64,000 bases of DNA. Origin: Aquisphaera insulae (GTDB taxonomy: Bacteria; Planctomycetota; Planctomycetia; Isosphaerales; Isosphaeraceae). The notes under the pieces are model-generated. The model searched no databases. It was not told the origin of the DNA and saw only the letters and a program-made list of their open reading frames with translations. The stretch is taken from the NCBI RefSeq assembly GCF_011064615.1, contig NZ_JAALJH010000053.1:1-64000 (forward strand), read 5' to 3'. This document shows, piece after piece, positions 54,023 through 61,866 of this stretch; positions within the stretch are counted from its first letter, which is position 1; each line of letters opens with the position of its first letter. A program made the translations under genes and the position numbers.

Positions 54023-55150
54023 TCAGCCGGCTGAGGCCGGGGGATTGAGCGGCTCGAGATCCGGGTGGACGAATCGTCCATCGACGCGGAGGGGCTGGCC
54101 GTCGAAGGCGATGGTGCCGCCGCCGTACTCGGGGCGCTGGATCTGGACGAGATCCCAGTGGATCTTCGAGCGATTACCGTTGTCGGCCTCGTCGTAGGCG
54201 TTGCCCGGGGTGAAGTGGAAGCTGCCGGCGATCTTCTCGTCGAAGAGGATGTCCCGCATCGGGTGGAAGATCCGCGGATTGCAGCCGATCGAGAACTCGC
54301 CCACGAACGCGGCCCCCGCGTCGCAGCCCAGGATCGAGCGGAGCTTCTCCACGTCGCCCGCGGTGCAATCCGCGCGGACGATTCGACCCTTCGAGAATTC
54401 GAGGCGGACGCCGTCGAACGGAGAGCCCTGGTAGATCGTGGGGGCGTTGAATCGGACGTGGCCCTCGACGGAGTCACGCACCGGGGCCGTGAAGACCTCG
54501 CCGTCGGGGATGTTCATCTCCCCGGCGCAGGGGACGACCGGGATGCCGGCGATCGAGAACCGGAGGTCGGTATCCGGCCCCTGAATGTGGACCTCGCGGG
54601 CGGCGTCCATCCGTCCCACCAGGGGCCGCAGGTCGGCGGCCAGCCGGGAGTAATCCAGCGTGCAGGCCCGGAAGTAGAAATCCTCGAACGACTCGGTGCT
54701 CATGGCGGCCTGCTGGGCCATGCTCGGGCCCGGCAGTCGCAAGACGCACCATCGGGTCTTCGGGACCCGATACTCGAAATGGACGGGCTTCTGGTACTGC
54801 TCGTTGTAGAGATTCATCCGGTCCGATGGGACGTCGGCCAGCTCGCTGATATTCCGGGAGCCGCGGAGACCGATGTAGGCGTCGACCTGCTCCATCCGCG
54901 CCCGGTCGACCTCGCCCCATCGCTTCAGGCTGGCCGCCGACCCGTGGCGGACGAGCTCCCGGACCAGGCGATTGTCGCGCACGTCCACCAGGGCGAACGC
55001 CCCGAGCTCCAGGGCCTTTCGGACCAGGAGCCTGGGGAGCGAGCTATCGTCCAGGTCGAAGCACTCGATGAAGAGCGTCTCGCATTCCCGGAGCTTGACG
55101 GAGTGGCGGATCAGGATCTCTGCGAGCGTCTCCCAGCGCGGGTCGGTCAT
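54023..55150 (-). CDS. M29-family (AmpS/PepS-like) aminopeptidase
   Basis: The 375-residue protein begins at the ATG at 55150 (GAGAG upstream). It resembles the thermophilic metallo-aminopeptidase family M29: VKLRECETLFIECFD, YIGLRGSRNISELADV, GPDTDLRFSI, GEMNIPDGEVFTAPV, VGEFSIGCNP, EKIAGSFHFTPGNAY and KIHWDLV. The metal ligands expected in the family are in the GEMNIPDGEVFTAP and GSFHFTPGNA region. Cytoplasmic peptide turnover is the likely role. Convergent with kdsB (24-bp gap). Confidence 0.88.
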   Translation of the reverse strand: MTDPRWETLAEILIRHSVKLRECETLFIECFDLDDSSLPRLLVRKALELGAFALVDVRDNRLVRELVRHGSAASLKRWGEVDRARMEQVDAYIGLRGSRNISELADVPSDRMNLYNEQYQKPVHFEYRVPKTRWCVLRLPGPSMAQQAAMSTESFEDFYFRACTLDYSRLAADLRPLVGRMDAAREVHIQGPDTDLRFSIAGIPVVPCAGEMNIPDGEVFTAPVRDSVEGHVRFNAPTIYQGSPFDGVRLEFSKGRIVRADCTAGDVEKLRSILGCDAGAAFVGEFSIGCNPRIFHPMRDILFDEKIAGSFHFTPGNAYDEADNGNRSKIHWDLVQIQRPEYGGGTIAFDGQPLRVDGRFVHPDLEPLNPPASAG

Positions 55151-55297
55151 CGGCAACTCTCGTGGACAGGCACCTGGCGAATCAGGCGACGAGCCCGTCA
55201 TCCTTGCGGCGGGCGGTCCCCTTGGATTAGCTTACCGGGAGAAGAAGACCGCCGCGAGGCGGCCCCGCCCGAGGTGACCGTGAGGAGGCAACCCGCG

Positions 55298-56053
55298 TTG
55301 AACCCGTTCGACCTGACCGGCAAGGTGGCGATCGTGACCGGAGGGAACGGCGGGATCGGCCTGGGGATCGCGAAGGGGCTGGCCGAGGCCGGGGCGTCGC
55401 TCGCGGTCGTCGGCCGGAACGCGGAGAAGTCGCGGGCCGCCGCCGAGGAGATCGGCCGGGGCGCGATCGGCCTTTCGGCCGACGTGGCCCGGGCGGAGGA
55501 GGTGGACCGCGTCGCGAAGGAAGTCCTCGGACACTTCGGGCGGATCGACGTCCTCTTCAACAACGCCGGGATCAACATCCGCCGCCCGCCGCAGGAGATC
55601 ACGGCGGAAGAGTGGACGCTCGTCCTGGAGACGAACCTGACGAGTGCCTTCCTGATGTCGAAGGCCGTCTATCCGGCGATGAAGCGGGCTGGGGGCGGGA
55701 AGATCGTGAACACCGGGTCGATGACGTCGATCTTCGGCTCGAGCTTCGCCGCGCCCTACGCGACGAGCAAGGGGGGCATCGTCCAGCTCACCAAAAGCCT
55801 GGCCCTCTCATGGGCAGCGGACAACATCCAGGTGAATGCGATCCTGCCCGGTTGGTTCGATACCGAGATGACGCAGCAGGCCCGGGAACAGATCCCGGGC
55901 CTGCACGAGCGGGTCCTGGCCCGGATCGCCGCGGGGCGATGGGCCAAACCGGAGGATATGGCGGGCACGGCCGTCTGGCTGGCGAGCCGTGCCAGCGATT
56001 ACGTCACGGGGGTAGCCATCCCGGTCGACGGGGGTTACTCCGCCGCCCTGTAG
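55298..56053 (+). CDS. SDR, gluconate or sugar dehydrogenase-like
   Basis: A classical 251-residue SDR starting at the TTG at 55298, with GAGGAGG 9 bases upstream; the frame is open to 54065 but runs over the antisense of the aminopeptidase. Motifs: DLTGKVAIVTGGNGGIGLGI, NNAGINIRR, TGSMTSIFG, YATSKGGIVQLTK and PVDGGYSA. The FDLTGKVAIVTGG start and overall pattern resemble 2-dehydro-3-deoxy-D-gluconate 5-dehydrogenase (KduD) and gluconate 5-dehydrogenase. The substrate is not certain. It is convergent with the next gene, 12 bp away. Confidence 0.85.
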   Translation: MNPFDLTGKVAIVTGGNGGIGLGIAKGLAEAGASLAVVGRNAEKSRAAAEEIGRGAIGLSADVARAEEVDRVAKEVLGHFGRIDVLFNNAGINIRRPPQEITAEEWTLVLETNLTSAFLMSKAVYPAMKRAGGGKIVNTGSMTSIFGSSFAAPYATSKGGIVQLTKSLALSWAADNIQVNAILPGWFDTEMTQQAREQIPGLHERVLARIAAGRWAKPEDMAGTAVWLASRASDYVTGVAIPVDGGYSAAL

Positions 56054-56065
56054 CGAAAACGACGG

Positions 56066-57316
56066 CTACTTCGGCGCTTTGGCCTTCCGACCCTGCGGAC
56101 TCGCCGTCGGCTGGGCCGAGCCCTCCGGAGCGGGAGTCGTGTCCTCCTCGGGGAGCTTCGGCAGCGCCGCGGGGGTGCCGTCGGCGTTCACGCCCTGGGG
56201 GAGAGTCCGGCTGGGCATGGCCGGCATCGGCAGCGCGGGATTGGCCGGGGCCGGCGCCGGGGCCGGGGCGACGACCGAGGCCGGGCGCGAGGTTCGGGCT
56301 GCGGGGGGGAAGACCGGGAAGCCCAGGGGCTCCGCGTCCTTTTCCTCGTCCTTCGCGACCTCCTCGGCCGTGATCATGGCGAGGTGCTCGCGGACGACGG
56401 CCTTGCCGTCCTTGTCGGCCACGGTATGGGGACCGAAGGCGACCAGCAGGACCTCATCCTTCGGGATCAGCCACTCGCCCGCGATTTCGGCGCGGCCAAC
56501 CTCGGGGATCTCAACCCTGGCTGTCCGGGCCGGCGCCGACTCCTTGCCAGGAGTTGTCCCATCCACGCCGACGAACTCGACAGCGGCCCACTTCGCCGAA
56601 CCAGGGTCGGTCAGCTCGTTGTAGCTCTCATACAGCAGGTAGAGACCAAGCTCCGCGCCGGCCATGACCATCTCGGCGGCGTGAGCGCGATGATCCGAAC
56701 CCAGACCCGCTTCCTCGAAGGCACACTGCGCGACCTCGGGGCAGGCGTCCTGATGGCAGCACGCTTCGTCGGTCTGCACTTCAGTGCAGGCGGCGACCTT
56801 CGCGTCCTGCTTGGAAACCTTTGCTTTCTCCGGCGACGGGCAGCTCACCGTGTGGACGGCGCGGACCTCGGTGTCCTCGATGACGACCTGGGTGAGGATC
56901 CCCTGGTCCATGGCTCGGCCGGAGACCGTCGCGGCCATCCCCTCACGGATCGTGTCCGAGGTCTGCCGGGGTGCGGTCCCCTCGCCGCGCCAGGCGACCT
57001 GGGTGACGTAGGAATGGCCCTTGCGGCTGGTCACGTGGGCGGGGGTCTGGGAGCGGGTCATGACCTTGGGCGTCGCGGGGCCTTCCTTCACGGAGCCGGC
57101 CGGGAGCTTCTGGATGAAGTCTTTCGGGGCCGTCCAGACCGTGACGCCGCCCCGGCTGGCGACGGCCTTGAGGCCGGGGACGCCGCCTTCACGCCACTCC
57201 AGGCCGCGGACCTCGATCGTCTTGAACTGGTAGGTGATCTCGGGGCCGTCCGTCCGGTTCACGGGCCCACCGGCCAGCCCGGCCAAGACGGCGACCCACC
57301 TCAATGCCGTGTTCAT
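56066..57316 (-). CDS. Exported hypothetical protein with Cys cluster
   Basis: The 416-residue protein starts at the ATG at 57316 (GGAGG upstream). A short hydrophobic N-terminus (MNTALRWVAVLAGLAGG) suggests export. An alpha/beta first half (FKTIEVRGLEWREGGVPG, TVWTAPKDFIQKL, ILTQVVIEDTEVRAVHTV) has the feel of secretin-type N-domains, though no match is certain. A cysteine cluster follows (about residues 159-200: Cys spaced as SC, AACT, ACCHQDAC, QC), then helices and a long Pro/Ala-rich tail with a basic end. Cysteines at this density in an exported protein may form disulfides or bind metal. No function is assigned. Confidence 0.65.
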   Translation of the reverse strand: MNTALRWVAVLAGLAGGPVNRTDGPEITYQFKTIEVRGLEWREGGVPGLKAVASRGGVTVWTAPKDFIQKLPAGSVKEGPATPKVMTRSQTPAHVTSRKGHSYVTQVAWRGEGTAPRQTSDTIREGMAATVSGRAMDQGILTQVVIEDTEVRAVHTVSCPSPEKAKVSKQDAKVAACTEVQTDEACCHQDACPEVAQCAFEEAGLGSDHRAHAAEMVMAGAELGLYLLYESYNELTDPGSAKWAAVEFVGVDGTTPGKESAPARTARVEIPEVGRAEIAGEWLIPKDEVLLVAFGPHTVADKDGKAVVREHLAMITAEEVAKDEEKDAEPLGFPVFPPAARTSRPASVVAPAPAPAPANPALPMPAMPSRTLPQGVNADGTPAALPKLPEEDTTPAPEGSAQPTASPQGRKAKAPK

Positions 57317-57460
57317 GCGACGACCTCCGTTTCGTCCGGATCTCCTGCGAATCCTCTGTCGAAGCCCGCGCAGGGCCGGGCTCGGGCGGGATGATACGTG
57401 CGATCGCGGGAGGCGTCAACGGCGGCTGTCGGCCGGCCGGGGCCCGGACTTCAGTTTTCT

Positions 57461-59368
57461 TCAACGATCCTGGGGACGAGTCGTTTCCTCAATCATCGGC
57501 GGTGTTTCCGGCTCGTCCGCCGTGAAGACGACCCCATCCGAGGAGGGCAGATCGTCGAGGAACTCGATCCCCGCAGGATCGGGACTCTCGAGGGGATGAC
57601 GGAACTGTCGTCTGGGTCGGTCGACCAGCGTCTCGAATTCCTCGCGAGAAATCCCGTACAGGCCGGCCGAGCAAAGGCCATAGAAGATCACGCAGAGGAT
57701 GGATCCCACCGCGATCCCGGGATCAACCAGGCGTGCGCCGTGGAGGAGCTCGTCCAGTTCCTGGTAGGAGAAGGGTGAGAACGCCACGAACAGGGGAGAC
57801 ACCCCGGCGAGGACGGACGCCGTACCTGGTCCGCCATGCAGCGTGGGGACGCAACAGAGGAGATAGCCGAGGTTCAGGAAGACCGCGACCCCCACCGTCG
57901 CGGCGATGGCCCCCGCGGAGGTCTTGCATCGAAGGGAAAAGTAGGTCCCCAGCGTCGCCGGGAAGACGAGCAGGCTGCCGGTCAGGAGAGCCGCCAGGAC
58001 GAATCCAAGCGGATGAACGGCGCCGCAGACGAGACCGCACAACCAGGTGAAGAGCATACCGCTCAGGAGGAACCGGCTACGCCAGTAGGTGCCCAGGATC
58101 TTGGCGTGGATGATCTCTCGCCCCTCGAGCGGCGTGGCGGCCAGGCTGATCCAGGTGTCGCGCTCGCGCTCCGAGGTGATGCCCGTCGCCGCGGAGACGC
58201 AAGACAGTAGGCCCGCCAGGACGTAGAGGATCGTCGTGACGGAACGGACCACGAAGCTCAGGCTTCGGCTCGCGTAGGGTGGTTCAGTCGCACCATAGCC
58301 GTGCCTCGCAACTTCTTTGAATGCCGGGAGACATGCGATAACCAGGATCAAGAAGAGTGTCCCGGCGAATGCCACCTTCAGAAAAACCGCGAGCGCGAAA
58401 CGGGGTACGCTGGACGATCCCAGGGTTCCGCTGCATTCCTTCCAGATCATCGGCCGATCGCCCACAGCCGGTCGTGGACCCAATCGAAGCGGGCCTCCTT
58501 CACGGCGTCTCCAACGAAGGAACCGCCTTAGCCTGCCGACCCGAGGCCCTCGCTCCCGGGGCCGGAGTCGAAACGTAGCCCAGGCGAGAAGCGGTACCGA
58601 GACGGCGATCTGGGCCAGGAAGGAGCGCAGGAGCGCAGCCGGCCAGCCCTGGCCCGACGTCAGGTCGTCCATGAGCCCGTTCAGCGGGCTGAGCGAGGCA
58701 ATCCACTCGCCAACTGCATCGAAGCGATGGAGCCAGTTCGCCTGCGGCCAGCCTGATCCGGACTGGATCACGAGATTGAGCCAGGCCAGGAGATAAAGGC
58801 CGGCCAGCTCGATGGCATAGGTCGCGATGATTGCGTCCCGCGGGAGGGTGCAGTAGAGGGAGACCACCATGGACATGCTGGCAACGAAGCAGATCGAGGA
58901 AAACCCGACTCCCGCAGTCAGCCAGACCATCAAGGGATCCACTCCGCCGAGGAACAGCGACAGGCTGAGGATCGGCAGGCACATCAGGAGCAGTGTCACC
59001 AGATTGATGAGTCGTGAGGCGAATTTGCCGCACACGATCTCCACGCCGCCGAGGGGGCTGGCGAGCAGGTAGGGCAGGATCTTGCGCTGGCGTTCCTCGG
59101 CGATGGAGCCGGCGAGGTAAGCCGGCGTTAGCACCAGGATGAGCAGAAACTCGACCCAAACCGTGGCAAGGAACAGGTCGAAGCCGAGGTTAGCAACGTC
59201 GCGCGGCGCGTATTCGTGGTAGGGAGAGTGCAGGCCATACCTGCCCTGCCCCACGAATGAGATCAGCAGGAAAAGCAGCAGGAGGCCGATCCCCGTCCGG
59301 AGGATGAACGTCCGCCGCCGGCGAGCGGCCGCTCGCAGCTCATGGAAGAAGACGGGGCCGGGGAACAT
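57461..59368 (-). CDS. Large ABC-2 type permease
   Basis: The 635-residue multi-pass membrane protein appears to hold two ABC-2 permease halves: residues about 20-290 (loop AEERQRKILPYLLASPLGGVE) and about 310-590 (loop SERERDTWISLAATPLEGRE). Each half has a coupling-helix-like cytoplasmic loop and four to six hydrophobic segments. This is typical of fused ABC-2 permeases in planctomycetes and Bacteroidetes. No ATPase subunit lies beside it in the window. The C-terminus is acidic (DDLPSSDGVVFTADEPETPP). Reads in the same direction as the exported hypothetical gene, after a 144-bp gap. Confidence 0.85.
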   Translation of the reverse strand: MFPGPVFFHELRAAARRRRTFILRTGIGLLLLFLLISFVGQGRYGLHSPYHEYAPRDVANLGFDLFLATVWVEFLLILVLTPAYLAGSIAEERQRKILPYLLASPLGGVEIVCGKFASRLINLVTLLLMCLPILSLSLFLGGVDPLMVWLTAGVGFSSICFVASMSMVVSLYCTLPRDAIIATYAIELAGLYLLAWLNLVIQSGSGWPQANWLHRFDAVGEWIASLSPLNGLMDDLTSGQGWPAALLRSFLAQIAVSVPLLAWATFRLRPRERGPRVGRLRRFLRWRRREGGPLRLGPRPAVGDRPMIWKECSGTLGSSSVPRFALAVFLKVAFAGTLFLILVIACLPAFKEVARHGYGATEPPYASRSLSFVVRSVTTILYVLAGLLSCVSAATGITSERERDTWISLAATPLEGREIIHAKILGTYWRSRFLLSGMLFTWLCGLVCGAVHPLGFVLAALLTGSLLVFPATLGTYFSLRCKTSAGAIAATVGVAVFLNLGYLLCCVPTLHGGPGTASVLAGVSPLFVAFSPFSYQELDELLHGARLVDPGIAVGSILCVIFYGLCSAGLYGISREEFETLVDRPRRQFRHPLESPDPAGIEFLDDLPSSDGVVFTADEPETPPMIEETTRPQDR

Positions 59369-59582
59369 CAGCTTCTGGGGCTCCGCGGATCCGACGGAGG
59401 GGCGACAGGTCGATCCGGCGACGGAGGATTGATTCTACCCCCTCGGTCTGACGAATGTCGATCGGTTGCGTGACAGACGATCGCGAGACATCATTTCGCG
59501 ACAGGCCGCTTCCCGGATAGGATAAGATGGAATCCCGCCACGCGGATCACGGTGTGCTCGTTCACGCGAAAGGATCGGGCGA

Positions 59583-60545
59583 ATGGCCACGGACGTGAAG
59601 CTGAAGGAACTGCTGCCGGCGATCACCGAGCGCATCGTCGAGACCTACGAGGAATGTGGCGCGATCCACCACCTCGGCCATTCCCCGCTGCCGAGCTATC
59701 GCGAGATCGTTGAGATCCTCGGCGATTTTCGCGAGATCATCTTCCCGGGATACGGCCGGCGACAGAACCTGCACATCGGCAACGTCGCGTACCATGTCGG
59801 CGACATCGTCGACGGCCTCCACGACCGCCTGACTCAGCAGATCGCCAGGGCCTTTCGTCACAACTGCCGTGCGAAGGACCTTGAGGCCGACTTCGAGGCC
59901 CACGCCCAGGACGTCGCCGTCCGCTTGCTCGAAGCGATCCCGGAGTTGCGGCGGACGCTGAAGGAGGACGCCCTCGCCGCCTATGACGGCGACCCCGCGG
60001 CTCGCAGCCAGGACGAGATCGTCTTCTGCTATCCCGGACTGGCCGCGATCTCCGTCTATCGGCTGGCGCACGTCCTGCACGCGCTGGACGTCCCGTTGAT
60101 ACCCCGGATGATGACGGAATACGCCCACGGCAAGACGGGGATCGACATCCATCCCGGCGCGCGGATCGGCCGCAGGTTCTTCATCGACCACGGTACCGGC
60201 GTCGTCATCGGCGAGACCACCGAGATCGGCGAGAACGTCAAGATCTACCAGGGGGTGACGCTGGGCGCGCTCAGCTTCCCGCGGGACGAGTCCACCGGCG
60301 AGGTCGTCCGGGGCAACAAGCGTCATCCCACGATCGAGGACGACGTCGTCATCTATGCCAACGCCACGATCCTCGGGGGCGACACGGTCATCGGCCACCA
60401 CTCGATCATCGGATCATCCGCCTGGATCACGCGGAGCGTGGCGCCCCACACGACGGTCACCATAGAGAACCCGCGGCTCCGCTACCGTGAAGGGGACGTC
60501 CAGTCCGACGACGGCTACGCGGGCCGGCTCAACTACCAGATCTGA
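59583..60545 (+). CDS. cysE: Serine O-acetyltransferase
   Basis: CysE makes O-acetylserine for cysteine synthesis. The 320-residue protein is the long form with an extra N-terminal helical domain (about 1-130). The left-handed beta-helix carries hexapeptide repeats; GIDIHPGARIGRRFFIDHGTG and VVIGETTEIGENVKIYQGVT contain the catalytic His-Asp set, and LGGDTVIGHHSIIGSSAWI follows. AAAGGATC lies before the ATG at 59583. A cysteine synthase gene is not adjacent. Confidence 0.93.
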   Translation: MATDVKLKELLPAITERIVETYEECGAIHHLGHSPLPSYREIVEILGDFREIIFPGYGRRQNLHIGNVAYHVGDIVDGLHDRLTQQIARAFRHNCRAKDLEADFEAHAQDVAVRLLEAIPELRRTLKEDALAAYDGDPAARSQDEIVFCYPGLAAISVYRLAHVLHALDVPLIPRMMTEYAHGKTGIDIHPGARIGRRFFIDHGTGVVIGETTEIGENVKIYQGVTLGALSFPRDESTGEVVRGNKRHPTIEDDVVIYANATILGGDTVIGHHSIIGSSAWITRSVAPHTTVTIENPRLRYREGDVQSDDGYAGRLNYQI

Positions 60546-60561
60546 TCCGATCGAAGGATCG

Positions 60562-60590
60562 GGCCGGCGCGAACAGCGGTCGCGCCGGCC
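60562..60590. terminator. Bidirectional hairpin between cysE and the next convergent gene
   Basis: A perfect 11-bp stem (GGCCGGCGCGA at 60562-60572, complement at 60580-60590) encloses a 7-base loop in the 60-bp gap between two converging stops. Its position fits a shared terminator; there is no U-tract. Confidence 0.65.
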
Positions 60591-60605
60591 TGCCTTCAGG
60601 CGGGC

Positions 60606-61703
60606 TCATTTCGGCTTCGGGGCCTTCTTCTGGAGGTCATCGTACGTGAGCGAGGAGAAGAACTTCTCCATCGCATCCTGGGTCGACGGAGCGGGCCCGG
60701 AGGCGGCGAGCGCCGGGGCGATCTCGCTCCGAAGGGCGACGAGCAACGGGTGGAGCGTCGTCAGCGAGGAGCGCTCCGCGGCGGTGTTCGCCACGCCGAA
60801 GCGGAGGTTGAACGCCTTCATGAAGCTGAGGAGCTCGCCCAGCGAGACGTTCTCCTTCTTCTGCAGGCCGGCGAGGATCACGTCGTATTCGGGCGAGCGG
60901 AGCATGACGACGAGGCCGTGTGCCGCCTTGAGGAACCGATCGGCCTCGCGGCGCTCCCGGCTGCCGGCCTGGTAGGCGGAGGCGACCTTCTCCTCGGCCG
61001 AGTAGAGGGCGGCGAGGATCTTATCCAGGACGGCGGGGTCCGGCGTGATCTCGTCGGCGTCGGACTCGAAGAGCTGCTTCTCCAGGGTGGAGATCGTCTC
61101 CCGCTCCGCGGCGAACTGGGGGGTATTGAGGGCCGCCGGCAGGTGGCCGCCGACCAGGTCGTGGAGGCTGATCGTGATGGCCGCCGCGGCATACCGGAAC
61201 GGGATGTTCCGCACGATCCGCGAGGGGACGGGAGCCTTGGCCGACTGCAACGCCTTCACGTAGATCCTGGGATCGTTGAGGACGTCCAGCGAGGCATTGA
61301 GGGCGTCCCCCTGGGTGATATCTCGGGGCTCCGGATTGTTCCGGAGCCGGTCGAGGCGGGCGTCGATCGCGGCGTTGGTTCGCTCCCGCTCCGCCAACTG
61401 ACGCTGGGTACGGATCCGGTTGGCGTTGGACTGCGCCTCGTGCACGTATTCATTCCACCGCATCACGGTATCGGTGTTGAGCGCATCGGCCTCGGCCGTC
61501 AACTGGTTGTAGATGCCGGCGCCCATCAGGAACATCCCCTCGCCTCGGGCGATGTCTCCCTGCGCCGTGCCGACCCCCATGCCCATCCATTCCCAGCCGC
61601 CCATCATGCCGCCGGGCATGCCCCACTGGGCACGGGCCGTGGTCGCCGGCAGCGCCACGATCAGGAATCCGAATATCGTCGCCAACCTGGATCGCCGAAA
61701 CAT
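60606..61703 (-). CDS. Secreted hypothetical protein
   Basis: The 365-residue protein begins at the ATG at 61703 (GAGGACC upstream); the frame is open to 62108 but runs into treY. It has a classical signal peptide (MFRRSRLATIFGFLIVALPA, cleavage expected after TARA). The mature protein opens with a Gly/Met-rich stretch (WGMPGGMMGGWEWMGMG) and continues as mostly helix, including a coiled coil (NRIRTQRQLAERERTNAAID). Planctomycetes commonly have paralogues of this type. No domain of known function is recognised. Confidence 0.7.
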   Translation of the reverse strand: MFRRSRLATIFGFLIVALPATTARAQWGMPGGMMGGWEWMGMGVGTAQGDIARGEGMFLMGAGIYNQLTAEADALNTDTVMRWNEYVHEAQSNANRIRTQRQLAERERTNAAIDARLDRLRNNPEPRDITQGDALNASLDVLNDPRIYVKALQSAKAPVPSRIVRNIPFRYAAAAITISLHDLVGGHLPAALNTPQFAAERETISTLEKQLFESDADEITPDPAVLDKILAALYSAEEKVASAYQAGSRERREADRFLKAAHGLVVMLRSPEYDVILAGLQKKENVSLGELLSFMKAFNLRFGVANTAAERSSLTTLHPLLVALRSEIAPALAASGPAPSTQDAMEKFFSSLTYDDLQKKAPKPK

Positions 61704-61866
61704 CGATGGTCCTCGCAAGGGGGATGTGCCTTCGCACTGCAGTGATAACCTGGCGCCATGCCACGACCGCATCTTACTCTGGCGAGGTTCGATCGTCTGC
61801 CGACTCGACCGGGATTTTCCGCGTTCCGGTGCGGACGACTCGGTCGTGTGGGCGTAAAGATCGGGC

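Noticed and set aside
54065..55297. Long upstream extension of the SDR frame at 55298
   Set aside because: It overlaps the aminopeptidase gene in antisense; SDR homology begins at the TTG at 55298, which has a strong ribosome site.
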